Below, in pieces: positions 25,650 through 38,507 of a stretch of DNA of 64,000 bases; position 1 is the stretch's first letter; each line of letters opens with the position of its first letter. The notes beneath the pieces are model-generated. The model made no database searches. It worked only from the letters and a program-made list of their open reading frames with translations, and was not told the DNA's origin. The stretch spans positions 69,490,662-69,554,661 of the forward strand of contig CM036225.1 of assembly GCA_020631735.1 (NCBI GenBank), given 5' to 3'. The position numbers and the translations under genes are program-made. Origin of the DNA: Saccharum officinarum (Eukaryota; Streptophyta; Magnoliopsida; Poales; Poaceae).

Positions 25650-26054
25650 AAGGATGTGTCAATTAGGTCTACCAACTTTAAAAATGTATTTTGGTCTTTA
25701 AACTTATTAAGTGGTGCACCATAGGTCCGTAGCAGCCACATGGATGTTTATTTGCTGACGTGGCATACTAGCGTGACATTTTTTTATATATTTAAGCTCA
25801 CATCTTTGGGTCCTTTCTTCTCCTTGCTTCTCTCTTCTTTCATGGTGACCGCAGCCCGTGGACAGTCATGGCGTCAGACGGGCTAGGGTTGGCGTAAGAG
25901 AAAAGGGAAACAAGATCCATTCGTAAGAGAAGAGGGAAGGAGAGAGGTTAAATGAAAAAAATGTCATGATGACATGTCTCGTGAGCAAGAAATGTCTAGT
26001 TTAGGGATATAGAAATACATTTTCAAATTTCGTGAACCCAATTGACACACCCTT
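25650..26054. mobile_element. MITE with long terminal inverted repeats (~50 bp)
   Basis: The left end AAGGATGTGTCAATTAGGTC and the right end, read in complement AAGGGTGTGTCAATTGGGTT, pair over about 50 bases with mismatches. Long inverted ends suggest a Mutator-like MITE. The target duplication was not resolved. Confidence 0.65.
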
Positions 26055-28183
26055 AGTTTAAGAGTCGTTGGTATATTTTACTCTTCTTTTTTATATATCT
26101 TTGATCAAACTTTAAATCATTTGATACAATTTTATTCTTTTACGAACGAAGCGAGTAATATGAAAATGACCAGCGGCAAGACTACTAGAAGAGTGCACGT
26201 ATGATTTTTAATGAAAATAATAAAAGAATTAAGTATGTCTTGTTTGAAATACCGGTCAAACTAAAACCAAAATATCATGATAAAATAGAGAGCGAGGAGA
26301 GTCAGGCTTGTTCGCATCTTTTACTAGTTCTCACCGGATGAAATCTTGTCTTCAGGTGATCATCCGAGATTCTTTGATTCCTAAATTGAGAAGTGTTTAT
26401 TTTAGTTGTTTATGGGTTCAATGCTCCTCACTAGTGCTATGTCAATCATCGGGATCTGGATTAGAGTAATAATCTTTAGTGTAGAAGTGGTGTCTAATAC
26501 ATTACCTGTGTTCGCGATTTGTCCCTGTGGTAGTCAGGAGGGGTGATAGCCATGTTTGGCTTTTTACTCCACCATGTTTGGGAAAGCTTTTAAAGCCTAG
26601 GTCTCCTAGGCTAGGCTATTTAGCACCCTTCTTTCCTCTTTCCCTACTAGGTTGAGCCAATGACACGAAGTGAGCAATCTTAAGTATCCATCTTATCTAT
26701 CTAGTTTTATAACCATAGAAATCCTTTCTACCCAACCCATCATATACCCCCTATGTCATCATAGAAAGAAACTTGATTCTTCGTTAGTTCTCACTTCACA
26801 TTCTTCATGGAAATAGATACTCTGAGATACCCCTAGGTGAAAGCTACATTAACAACAATGCGCTTATGGTTTTTCCTATGTGCCACCGGTGGTGTCAACA
26901 TACCTCTCCATCTTTTTTAACCTCCCCCAAAGCTATATAAGGGGAGGCCAGTGCTCTCCTCCTCTTTCTAAACTCTTAACACCTCACATAGTTTCCTAGA
27001 CTCGCTAGACTCTATCCGAACCTCCCACTCTCGAACCTTCTATTTGTAACCTCTACTGCAAACACTTGGGCCCTTGAACTCAGGAACACGAACAAACACC
27101 TTGACTGGACATAGGGCAAAGTTGTCTAAACTTGTATAATTCTGGAGTCCCCAAGCGCCAAGCTATTCGAGACCATACACACGGCTACAAATTTATTAGT
27201 TGACGCTTTATTAATTGTGATACCAAAGACATAGTGATTTAAATCACACGTATTGTTCTCTGAACTCACTTATGTTTTTTTCTATAAAGGTTTTCTCATA
27301 AGTTTACATTGACAATAAATCCCTAATATGTCATAACATTTTTTCCTTATGTTTTCCACTGGGTTTTTAAGGACTTTAACAACATATTAATAAACATTGT
27401 CGCTTCCCGAACCGACAACAACATGTTTTTTTGGTTTGTATAAAACCCGATCAATCAATGGAGTCAACACAATTCAATCATTGATTCTCTCAATCTTGTG
27501 TTCATTCTTCTGTCTCTCCATTTACATTGTGAGTACATTGATTTTAACAATCTTCTCTTAATTTCCCCATTAGGTTTTGCGAGAGGCATACCAAGATGTC
27601 TTTCTCCTCATATTTTCTAAAAAGGTTTTTTTGATGAGTTTTGATATTATATATCATATCTCCAATTTTTTCACATAAGTTTTGGATACCAAACATAGTG
27701 ATCTATAAATCACAGCTATTACTTATGGGCTTTTCCTTTCCCAAAAGGTTTCCCACATGAGTTCAAATTGAGCAATAGCATACATATGTCATATCCTTTC
27801 ATCATATTTCCCATGAGATTTAAGAGTTTACATGTCATATCAATATGTTTCTTAGATTTTTTGGGAGATTTAATAAGAGTGTCATGAAACAATTTTTTCG
27901 ACAAGTTTTTGAAGGAATTTTGAACGCATTGATCTCAAGGGAGATTCAATAAGAGGGGGTTGAGAAACATTCTCTTCAAAGAGACGCCTCTCCACGATTT
28001 CATTAAGATTAGAATAAACATTAGGGGCAATGTCCTTCGGAACAAGGAGTATGAATTGTTGCTTTGCTTGGGCCTCGTGACAAACCATCATTTGACCACA
28101 CCCTCTCACCATGCATACATATATTCATGCATCAGAACAATGAATACACAAATTCTTCCATCTTTCATTTACATTTGTACTTC
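26055..28183. other. Intergenic stretch, probable degraded LTR remnants
   Basis: No gene supported. The text at 26930-27300 includes a TATA-like CTATATAAGGGGAGG (26933-26947) followed by leader-like sequence and TGGACATAGGGC, resembling an old LTR promoter. The text at 27340-27960 repeats phrases such as CACTGGGTTTTTAAGG and TTTCCCATGAGATTTAAG. The frames here are short and of no known family. Confidence 0.35.
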
Positions 28184-28400
28184 GGCTGTGTTTAGTTGCC
28201 CTGAAAATGGTGAAAAGTGTATTGTAGCACGTTTTGGCTTTATTTGGCAAATAGTGTCCAACCGTTGACTAATTAGGTTCAAAACATTCGTCTCGCAAAG
28301 TACAACCAAGCTGTACAATTAGTTTTTTATTTCATCTACATTTAGTACTTCATACATGTATCGCAAGTTTGATGAGACGGAGAATCTTTTTTTGCATAGC
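28184..28400. mobile_element. MITE fragment
   Basis: Begins GGCTGTGTTTAGTTGCC and carries AATAGTGTCCAACCGTTGACTAATTAG and TCTCGCAAAGTACAA, in the same order as in the MITEs at 24102 and 38830. The right end is not clear. Confidence 0.6.
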
Positions 28401-28490
28401 GCTTTTTTTAGGGCTTCAACAATAATAGGTGGAAAGCAATTTAATTGTGCAACCACGCCCCCACCATCATCCTCCCCTCTTCCTTCCTCG

Positions 28491-28491
<1 letters not shown>

Positions 28492-28550
<59 letters not shown>
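28492..28550. repeat. (TTA)n microsatellite
   Basis: About 19 consecutive ATT/TTA units. The tyrosine and leucine runs in overlapping frames come only from this repeat. Confidence 0.95.
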
Positions 28551-28551
<1 letters not shown>

Positions 28552-28618
28552 GTTGTTATTATTGTTCCTTTTTTTCTTCTATAAATACAACAATAGTCAA
28601 ATATACCAATCAACTAGA

Positions 28619-28873
28619 GACGGAACCAGGGGAGCTAGCAGGGGCCGTGCCCCCAGCACAATAAGTTTTCTTTAATACCTATATAAATATATGAATTTAC
28701 AGCTAAGAAATATTAATTTTCACATATTTTTATTCAAATATTATGAATTTGGTTATAAATAGTGTAAAATATTTAAAAAGTTGTTGAATCGTATAATTAC
28801 GTATATTTTAGCACACTAAAAAAATATGATCATATTTGTTTAACCCCCCTTAATCAAAATCGCTGGTTCTGTC
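28619..28873. mobile_element. Possible hAT-like MITE
   Basis: GACGGAACCAG at the left and CTGGTTCTGTC at the right are inverted over 11 bases, enclosing AT-rich sequence. An internal 'GTGCCCCCAGC' block is typical of grass hAT-like elements. No matching target duplication was found. Confidence 0.45.
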
Positions 28874-29262
28874 AATGCAATCAACAAAAGAAATCAAATA
28901 CCTGATTGTATCTGTACAAATCAAACCGATTCGAAGCATCTTCTGCCATTCAACTAAGAAGTTAAATTGATAAAGGCACCACCGTTTACTTAGCCAGGAT
29001 TGCCCATCCAACATAAAATTTGATTAGCTGAATCACTTTTCACAGTTTAGTGAGTACAGAGCATGACATGATCCTCCTCAGGTGCAAAAACAACTAAATA
29101 AACAAGAGAGAATTCAGTTCTCGTTTTCAAATTGTCTATTTAAGTGCATCAGTAAAAAGTAAAAACAGCACGCACAGAAGATTTCATTTTCTACACTTCA
29201 GATCATAATTGCATGGATTTGGACACCGCGGCGCAAACGCACTTAGTAGTACACAGCTGCGT

Positions 29263-32200
29263 CTAGGGTTGTTTTATGGTCAACTCAGCTCTTAGATGCA
29301 ATACCCCGTCAATGAAGAAGAGACTGTCATCAGCCATGAATGATGGCCACGGGATCGCAAAGAGATTCCGGTACCCAACCGCCTTGCCACCAGTGAAGGT
29401 ATAGTAGCCCTTATATTTGCTGACAAACTCACCTGACGGCCTTGTCCTTGCAGCAAACTCATAATCCACGGTAACACTTGTCGACCCTTTCTCTTGCATC
29501 CCTAGGAAGAGACCAAAACAATAGAATGCACTTTGCTGGTCCATGTTGCAGTGTGCTGAGAGGAAGAAGCCCTGTCCAGCTAGATGGAAAGCTTGTGAGT
29601 ATATCCGTCCGGATGGAAAAAGTCGGCTGCACTCCTCACGCTTCAGGTCCAAGTATGCTATGCACTGTGGATATGGTCTATCAAACTCTACAACCTTAAG
29701 CGGACGATATTTGTAAGCTCGCTCAGCATATTTCCTACATGTCATCACATCTGCTGCAAGGGCACGCTGCCTATGTGGTGCATCAGCTTTGTAAAGAAGT
29801 GCCTCTGTGACACATTTAGTCGCCTGCTCATGATCCAGATCACTGCAAGCAAGAACCTTCCGCAACTTCCTGCAGGTCATATGGCAGAACCGAACAAGGG
29901 GCAGCAAGCGTGTGCCCAAGATCTCACGTCTTTCCTCCAATTTTGGGTATTGAGCACGTGCCCACTTTATCACAAAGTCGTAGATAGCATCCTCTGATGC
30001 AACCTGAAGGTCATTACTCCATAGGATGGCTTCAATTCCAGCAAGAGGAATGTTCATTGCTTCATCTTGGAACCTGAAAATGGGAATCATTTTTTAATGG
30101 CTGTCTCTTCCATGATTTAACTTCTAGCTCTATTTGACAAGAGATTACTCACTTGGTCAAATCCTTGTATTTATTGGCAAGGAATTCCTTGGCAGTGTCT
30201 GTCAGCGGCTGAACTGCAGCAGCCATTGAAATGCTTGAGGGTAGATCCAGATAGAGCAGTGCAGACTCTGTGGTCATAGGCAAACTTCTAAGCAATTGAC
30301 TGCAGTGCCGCATACAGGAAACAACCTCAAATTTGTCAGCGATCATCAATATATCCAGCAGGGCAGTTGGCTGGTTTGTCGTCAACTTGCCACTATACAT
30401 AAAGCTTAGAAGCTCCATAAGCGCATTTTCCTCTGTTCAGAGTAGAAATACAATAAATCAAAAGTTCAAACTGTTAACAAGAAAACATTTAACAGAGATA
30501 CACTCCCTTGTTCTTATGGACCTAAACTTTTTGAGACAAGGAAAGATGGCTAATGTAGAACAAGGACGTAACAAGGTAGCAAATGAAAATTAGGAAGTGC
30601 AAACCTCATTCAAACTGATCATTTCTGTACTACCATCATTTCAGTAACAATAGCACAATGTAGAACAAGGCAGTACTTATGTACTCCTATTTGTTAGAAC
30701 ATTCAATGCATACTGCAATAGCTCCCACATTACCTGAAGCAGTTATTCTAAGAGTTGCATGCCTCTGATCGGATTCTTTCATTCCATTTGAAAAAAGCTA
30801 AAAAGAATGAAACAAATGTTGTGAGCTAGTTAATTATACCACAATACAGTGCATTATCAGCACAATCCAGAAAAAAAATAGATACCTTGTAAAAGAAAGG
30901 GCTCTTTGCAGCTAGAATTGCAGAGCTGATGTAGATAGACTTTACTCTCAAAACCTGAGTACACTCCATACTCCAGGATGAGTCGCTGCTTTCTCCATCC
31001 TCACCTGGCAAAAAAAAAAAAAAGATCCAATTAAAATATGAAATGAACCAATCACTGATATGACAAAAGAAAACGGTGCGCTGCAGCATCACATGATAGC
31101 TAAGGGTCCGTTTGGATATTGGCATTGAATTGGGTCAACGGAATTGGGTTTTCCAGATCAATAAAAACTCGACCTGCAGGGGAAAGACCGCCCCCATGGC
31201 ATTGCATTAAGAAGAAACTTCTCGCATGCAGGCTAAGAAACACCCCCGAAGTCCAGCTGTCCTGGACGTGCCACGTATAACTCAGGAACACAGCCGATGA
31301 TGGGTGTTTTTCAACCCAGGCCTGTTTAAATTTGCTCCCACTAGGCTACAGACATGTTCGCGGTTTCCAAATCAATGACATGCTGAAATGGTATTGGACT
31401 GTGATTATGTTTCTAGGAGTTTTGATATCTTAAATTGGTCCCTGGGAAATAAGAATGCCCATCCAAACATCGTCTTCCCCCTGACCGGCGAGCCCCACGG
31501 CCTCCACACCTCGGTGACCTCCACCCCTTCCACGCAGCTCAATGTGAGACACTTTGCTGCCACCAAGCACAGTCAAGGAGGGTAAGGCAGAGACAGACTC
31601 GCAAGCAACCCCGTGGGGGTCCAGGGTCCTTGGCTGCTAGTGACAGCATGCAGCCATGGTCATCGGTGGTCGCCCTGGAGCTCTCAGGCAGTGGTATTGA
31701 TTCCAGCCAATGCTGAACTTTGTAGGTCCAAATTGGAGCGTGTTGTTTGTTGCTGTGAGAATACCATGTGGAATTGTGGGTCAAATTCCAAAGCATCCAA
31801 ACACATGGTATCGAAGATATACAATTCTAGATTCCCAATTCCAAGCTCAATACCAACATCCAAACGGGTGTAAAGAGTTAACTGTTAAGATACTTAAGAC
31901 TATGAGTTACTCAGCTTGCAACATCCATATCTTAGAAAAATGCAAAGTGGGTATTAAGCTTCCATGGGATAAGCAAATTGGGAACATACGTTGAATCATT
32001 ACCATAACATTGAGCACAGGGGAAAAAATGTAGGGTTGCTTCTTCAAGTACTCTGAGGAAGTCATATCTCCCAAGGATATTAATTGCAGAAAAGTTACTC
32101 TTAGCTATCTCCTACCACTCGTGGAGTCAGAGCTGCTTGTTGTTATTGTGACAAGCTCGGCGATGATGACACACGATGGGCTCCGTCTTTTATGGGTTGG

Positions 32201-35200
32201 CGCTGTGTGTTTGTAGGATACTCAGGGTTGTTGTCTGGGCTGTCGTGCCTAGGTTTCTTTGCCAGTTTTCCTCCTAATAAACTGTGCTGCTGTAAGTTTT
32301 TTTTGGCCCAGATTTCCTATAAACCGGGTCAAGTCTCTTCTTCTTAAGTGAATTGCAGGAGCTCCTTGCCCTATTCGAAGAGGTTTCTTAAAAAAAACTG
32401 ACAACATATTTCACAGAAGTATAGCTTGTATACACATCAGTTCCAAGTACCAACCAAGACATTGAGGTTTCATGAACAAAGCACATAAACCTGAGCTTAA
32501 TCTCTAGTACAATTGCTATTTAAATAACTAATTTTCAGGAAAGTGTTCCAGTAAATTGGCACATAACTCCTTTGAAGTGGGTTCTGTTAAATTTGTGCCT
32601 TGGAAGAGAATTTGGAAAACTCAGGCCCTTTGAAATGTAGGATTTTTGTGGCTAGCCATTCTAAACTGCTGCTGGACAGCCAGCAGATTGGCTATAAGCA
32701 GGGGTCACCTCATCCAGCATCCTGCCCATTATATGATCAAGCATCTGAAAACATTCGACACATTCTGGTTTCCTGCATGGTTGCAAGAGAAGTTTGGTCT
32801 GCTACCTAACATAAGCTAGGCCTACAAGATTTGGTTCCTGACCAAGGCACAGCTACTTTCTCTGCCTGGTAGTGCCTGACAATGAAAGAGGTGGAGAAGC
32901 AGCATAAGGCCTGAACACTTTCATCATCTTAGTGGCCTGGGAGCTATGGAATCATCTTAAGGATTGTGTTTTCAATGGAGCTTCTCCGATCTCTAATTTG
33001 GTCAGGAGGGCTGTAAAGGAGGAGGGTACCCTATGGTGTACAGCCGGAGCTGAAAACCTCTTAAATCTTTTTTGAACCATGTTGCCTCAATACTGTAGGC
33101 CATTTCCTTCTATAGTTCAGTGGTGCGCCTGTGCTTTGTATTTCACATCTGGTGTGTGTGTTTTATGTTGTGTAAGTTTGTTCTTGGAGTGCCGTACATA
33201 GTTTTTTTCCCCCTTTAATTCTCTCTTAATGTAATGACACATGGTTCCCAGCGCCTACATGAAAAAAATAATTGATGTGTTTTCTACCAGCAGTTAGTTC
33301 AGGCCAACATATCTGACAACTTCAATACAACTGAACAAGTTCACCAATACATTGTGCCACAAGACAATAGTAAACTTGACAAGAAAATACCATCAGCACT
33401 AATAATAGTTAGCAGACCCTGAATATTGCAAACATGGTAAAATGGTAAGGATTTTATTGAGTGTATGCAGGTTCATTTTCCTGAACCCAAAAACCTGAAT
33501 TATTTGAACAACATAATTGAAAAAATTAAATTGAACTAACCATCTGGCTCAATATCAGGTGGAGATTCTTCTATCATAGCTACAGGCTCGTTGCCTTCCT
33601 CGTAGGCATCACATTCTTCAGCTTCAACTTTGCAAATTCCTGGATCCGGCATGTATTTTCCAGATTCTGGGTACATAAAACAGTAGTGCAAAAGTTATAC
33701 GCAAAATAAATTTGATAGTTGAAGATCATGCAGAACTACGAATACATAAGATGTGAACTGTTATGGTTGAGAGGGGAGAGAGGCGCGAGTAGACGTCGTT
33801 GGGATTGGGAGAAGAGAGCCGAGAGGAGCGGCGGCGGAGCTACAGTACGCGCGCGGGTACTGTTCACGCGAGAGGTGGCTAGGGCTGTGAGGGGGCGCTG
33901 GGAACGCCGGCCGTGGGGCTTCGCCCACGGCTGGCAAGAGAGAAGGTTTTTCCTTCTAATCTCTTGCTTGATTAGATTGATACATCTCCTCTCCTTATAT
34001 AGATAAGAGGTCCTACTTGACCCCTAAGCAAGCGACTAATTAACCCTAACGGGCTAAGGCCCAATAGGCCCTTGACTCTTCTAACACTACACCCCACCTG
34101 GACATGCAGCTCGTCCTCGAGCTGCAACTTAACGATAACTCTACTAGACACAAACCTAACATCTAAAAACAAGCCTTTTACATCTCGGCTTATTTTATTG
34201 ACCTGAAATAGACTACGACTCTTTATTTTTGACTCCTGAAGATATGGCGGACACCCTCCGCGTGATGGACCTGCACGTGTGTAGCCACCTAGATCCCATG
34301 GAGCCCACCGGAACAAGAGGGGTGCACGCAGGGGCGGAGCTACATGGTGGTCCGGGTGGTCCGCGGACCACCATGCGCTCGGCGCATACAAGGCCCGTAG
34401 ATATAGGAAAATTCAGATCGGGTACGTACGTCCAAGCGTCCGCGGCCTTTGCGAATACGCCCCGCAGCCGTTGTGTGCTCCTTCGTATTTCTCCGTGCGG
34501 CCGCTATGCGCACCTTCGTATCCCTTATTGAGCTGTGCTTCATAGAATTCGATATACCAAACGATAGTGGCGGCGGCAGGCGCCGGATGACGAGCAGCCG
34601 CACACGTGAGTCATCTGCAGGTATACGTCTCAACATCTTCATCCAATTAGCATGCTCGTCTAGTCATGTTTCTTTTTTTTCTCTTCCAATCTCTCCTTAC
34701 AGCTAGAGAATAAGCAAATTAGCCCTAACTCGAGCAGAACGCATCAGCTATTGCTTGTGGCCACCAGGCGGTGATCAGCGACACCGATCCATCCACCATC
34801 AGGCATCAGACTCAGAGGCCGCAAGCCACAAGATACACAAAACTTTATTTTATTCCGTGTCATTAGATTATATTATTAGAATGCACACTGTCTCATTGGA
34901 CTTTTAAATTTTAATTGTAGGATAAGATTTTTTTTGTGTCAATTGATTATTGGAATGGTAAATTAAAACAATACTTTTTATTCTCTTGCAGATAGAAATA
35001 TGAAGAGGAGTTGTGATATTGCTTCTCTTTTTCAAAAATATGCATCAAACAACATATTCTGCAATGACCTTTATCAAGAATAAGTTGAAATTTAGTTAAC
35101 AAAATTTTAGACAATGGACCACCATAGCTACAAATCCTGGCTACGCCACTGGGTGCACGGGTATAGCCACCTGGAATTAGTCGCGATAGCGACCAGCGGA

Positions 35201-38200
35201 GACGTCCTCGCGGCGGCCGGTGGCGGAATGCGGTGGCGCTAGGCAGTGCGTCCCCGCCGGAGACAAGGAGGGGAGCGACTCCCCTACCGCCGCTGCCGCA
35301 AAGTTGGAGGTCGCTGCCCGCGGGAAAATCACCATGCTCGCGCCTGAAGACAACAGCGGGTCGGCGCAGTTGCTGGTGGCCATCCCACTGGGTGAGGTTG
35401 CGCTCCGCTGAGCTGAGGTCGACCGTCGCCAAGGTCGCCTCGTGCATAGGCTGGCGCATCTCCTGCAGCAGCCGACGCGCTAGGAGGCCGCGCGCCACAG
35501 CTTGTAGCCGCACTGCCGCAGACACCTTGCAGGTAAAGCATCTTCCCTGCCGGCTCCGTTGTGATGTCCATCACCTGCTCAATCTGCTGCACGTCCTGGA
35601 ACGGCAGCAGCGTCGTGCCATAACCTGGCATCCCATAGGGGAAAACCGGTGGCAGAGAGGCCACGGCCGATTGCGGCAGCGGCCAGCTGGCTAGTTGCAG
35701 CGGCGGTATGCCGAGGTAGGACTGGATGGCGGCGACGGAACGGGCGAGATCGGTGATGGCCGTGGTTAGCTGATCCGGTGTCATCGGTGAGGAAGTGACC
35801 CGCGGCGGCTCATCATAACCTGGCATCTCCGATACTAGATTGTTATGGACGTCGTTGGGATGGGGAGAAGTGAGGAGGAAGAGAGCGGCTCATCATAACC
35901 TGGCATCCCCGCGTGGGTACTGTTCGCGAGCTAGAGGCAGAGGGCCGGCGGCTAGGGCTGTGAGGGGCGCTGGGAACGCCGGCCGCAGGGCTTCGCCCAC
36001 GGCCGGCAAGAGAGAAGGTTTTTCCTTCTAATCTCTTGCTTTATTAGATTGATACATCTCCTCTCCTTATATAAAGAAGAGGTCTTACTTAACCCCTAAG
36101 CAAGCGACTAATTAACCCTAACGGGCTAAGGCCCAATAGGCCCTTGACTCTTCTAATATGAACAAACTGCAAATCACAGCAAATAGTGAAAAGAAAATGA
36201 GATAGTAAATTGCCAAGGCATGATCAGCACAAAAATATATCACTAATATAGGATCTGTATCCTTGTCAGTTGCCTGATATTTGGCTATGGGCTATGGCTT
36301 CAGTCACATTTTCTGGGCCTTGGATCGATCGAACAGCCCAGATATACGCGCCCTTGACACTCTCTCCCTTCCTTATGTTCTTCCTCCCTCCTGTCCTCTT
36401 CCTCATTCCCAGCCGATGCCCGACACGAAGTGCCGTCCCTACACCTCCCCCTCCCCACCTAGCTCTGGCAGGCACACCTCTGCAGCTTTGACAATAACCC
36501 CTCCTGGCATTGCTCCTCCCTCAGCATCTACTTCATCAGGTCCATGAGCTCCCCATCGACCACTGGCTTTGTAGCCCCAAGCACGATGCTGCTTCCACCA
36601 CTGCCAATGCTAACCGATTGAAGCTTGATGCCCTCGCCGCCTCCACCACCCAACCGCTGTCCTCCACTGTTAGGCTAGCATGCTCCACGGTGACCCGTCT
36701 AAGCCCGGTGACCTCAAGTAAGCCCCCAAACCCTAAACCCAAACTACATCACCAATTCAATTTTCTAGTATAAATTTCGGCCAGTGATGGATAGGCAAGA
36801 AATTGGTCAAGAGTAAAACTTATTTTATAATAATTTACAACTTTGCTGTGTTAATGAGTGAGCTCATTTTCTTGAGAGAAAAATGCCAAAGACACATATT
36901 GTCTCCTCCTATTTCCCTGAGAAACTATCATTTGTTTTCACGTCTTGTTTATCTGTCCTTGTACACTTCTAATTTTCCTTTTTATTTCCATATCCATAGC
37001 ACAAACAAGAAAAATACATGCATAAATATTGTGCATTATAATGCAACACGTAACAGGTAAAACTACTCATAAGCACATTTCACAAATACAAATTTTGCTA
37101 ATGTAATTGTTGGAATTGAACAGGTTCTCTTACATCATATAGGAAAAATTCAAGTGTGATGTCCAGATATACATAAATTTCTAGAAATAGGTTTCACAAT
37201 TATAGAGCATGCCCATGACAAAATAATAGATATTGAAGTGCACTTTTTGACTCAATCAAGCTATTGGAACACCATGTGCGTGGCTAAAGAATAAATAAGG
37301 ACAACATGTTACTCATTGAGAAGCATTTCATTTTTGTCAACAGTCCACAATTTCCTCAATGAACAAAATATCACAAAATTACAAAAACATCCATACTTCT
37401 TAACGTCAAAAACGTATTGAGGAGTGCAAAGGTATGATCACCTAATCGCTGTCTAAGCGGCATCATCCAAAGAGATTACATCTCCAATTTGCAAACTTTG
37501 TTCAATAGCACATGCTGGCTGAGTTGCAGTGTGCATGTTGTTCATACGTCCATTGATTATGTAAATCATATTACAGGCATTGATCAAGGTAGGGCATACA
37601 AATAATTAGTTTGCACATACCAAATGCAAAGATGAATGAGATCGTACTAATACAGCAGAACAGATCGCCCACAGCCGAATCGTGTCAATTGCTATGGTGC
37701 TTAACTATCCCCACTAAATTCTACCGCTTATTAGCCATTTCATTGGCAACAGATTGCTTATATTAAATGATAATCTGAATTGCCACTGCGCAAACTTAAA
37801 GGATTAAAAAAGAGAACGATAACCCCACATTACACAGCCTCGACTAAAAGTAAAAGTGCCTTCACAATACTTAAGCCCGAGCACACGGTAAGGTCAAGTC
37901 AAATCACCTCAAAAGGTAAGCAGCTTCCTATTCCTTTCCCCCCACCCAACGCATGGAATAATTCAATTCAAACAACCAACCACTGCCTTTCCCCAGTTTC
38001 AAATCCACAGCCAATTCGCAAATTCCAGGGAAGAGAGGGGAAAAAAGAGATAGTCAGAAATCCTCGCTCACCTTTGCCGCGTCGGAGCTCCTCCCGTCGC
38101 CGCTTGCGGTGGCGCGCCCAGTCGGCAAGCGACGAGCACCCCTCGCCGGCGGCGCCCTTGGCCCCTAGGGCGTCATCCCCAGCGACGATCTCGATCCGCA

Positions 38201-38324
38201 ACACCCGGTCGGAGAAGTTGACCGAGTTGAAGGCGAACTCGAAGCTCGGCCCCCCACTCGCCGCGAGAAGTCCGGGTCCATCCCCGCCTCCTCCAACCAA
38301 CCAACCAACCACGCGCGTCCCCAC
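29263..38324 (-). CDS. POB1: BTB/POZ-BACK domain protein, POB1/LRB type, six exons
   Basis: Family role: substrate adaptor of CUL3 ubiquitin ligases, nuclear; family members act in light and defence signalling. Exons by eye: 38324-38072, 33666-33541, 31004-30886, 30797-30734, 30432-30153 and 30073-29263. All junctions are GT-AG, phases match, and the total is 1653 nt, about 550 residues. The N-terminus has [10 protein letters not shown] and a basic [11 protein letters not shown] nuclear-type signal. BTB is at about 140-235 ([28 protein letters not shown]), BACK at about 250-355 ([19 protein letters not shown]), and the conserved C-terminal domain at about 390-550 ends [11 protein letters not shown]. 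Introns 1 and 2 (4.4 and 2.5 kb) hold several transposons. The start is unsure because the family-like ATG at 38281 is one base out of frame. Confidence 0.9.
31104..31870. mobile_element. Harbinger/Tourist-like element in POB1 intron 2
   Basis: Inverted ends GGGTCCGTTTGGATATTGGC and (complement) CACCCGTTTGGATGTTGGTA extend over about 30 bases and are flanked by TAA at 31101-31103 and 31871-31873, the 3-bp duplication typical of PIF/Harbinger. The 767-bp interior has no transposase that I can see, so the element is non-autonomous. Confidence 0.8.
32100..32395 (+). mobile_element. LINE 3' end fragment in POB1 intron 2
   Basis: The 3'-untranslated type text ends CTTCTTCTTAAGTGAATTGCAGG...CTATTCGAAGAGG before an A-rich tail at 32388-32397, as in grass L1 elements. 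The 5' part is missing. Confidence 0.5.
32550..33265 (+). mobile_element. LINE (L1) fragment with reverse-transcriptase zinc-binding domain
   Basis: Translation, with stops, shows the zf-RVT region at the end of L1 ORF2: PLKCRIFV, then [18 protein letters not shown] and AREVW at about 32600-32809. Further broken coding sequence follows to about 33070, with a 3' leader and a short A-rich end near 33265. It is truncated at the 5' end, as is usual for LINE copies, and is not functional. Confidence 0.75.
33759..36158 (-). mobile_element. Deletion-derived LTR retrotransposon in POB1 intron 1
   Basis: Two direct LTRs (33759-34086, 328 bp; 35841-36158, 318 bp) are flanked by TGAAC at 33754-33758 and 36159-36163. 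Read on the - strand, the 5' LTR ends at 35841 and a degenerate PBS (TAGTATCGGAG) follows. A gag-like start comes next (MPGYDEPP..., 35826 downward) with a [13 protein letters not shown] helix, and near 34110-34150 a pol end with the QLEDELHVQ motif of Gypsy chromoviruses. A purine tract GGTGGGGTGTAG abuts the other LTR. Most of pol is missing. A hAT element interrupts it at 34329-35151. Confidence 0.8.
34329..35151. mobile_element. hAT element nested in the LTR element
   Basis: The left end CAGGGGCGGAGCTACA and the right end (complement) CAGTGGCGTAGCCAGG are classic hAT inverted ends. The 8-bp duplication GGTGCACG lies at 34321-34328 and 35152-35159. At 823 bp without a visible transposase, it is non-autonomous. 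Confidence 0.88.
36164..38071. other. Remainder of POB1 intron 1
   Basis: No coding exon detected. At 36250-36780 there is a moderately GC-rich repeat-like block (GGATCGATCGAACAGCCCAGAT, then TCCC/CTCC-rich text) that looks like a transposon remnant. The part at 36800-38060 is AT-rich intron sequence. Confidence 0.4.
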
Positions 38325-38473
38325 GGCTCACCTCACCTCTGAAGTACAGCCGCCTCAGGAGCCATTGACGGGTAAACGAAGGCCCCAACTCTAAACCTAG
38401 CAAAGCTTCGAAAAGGAAACCGCGATGCGGGAGCGGGCGAGGTGTGTGCTGAGGCGAGGGTGAGGAGACGAAC

Positions 38474-38480
<7 letters not shown>

Positions 38481-38507
<27 letters not shown>

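Noticed and set aside
28356..28675. Frames with long Tyr or Leu runs
   Set aside because: Produced by the (TTA)n microsatellite.
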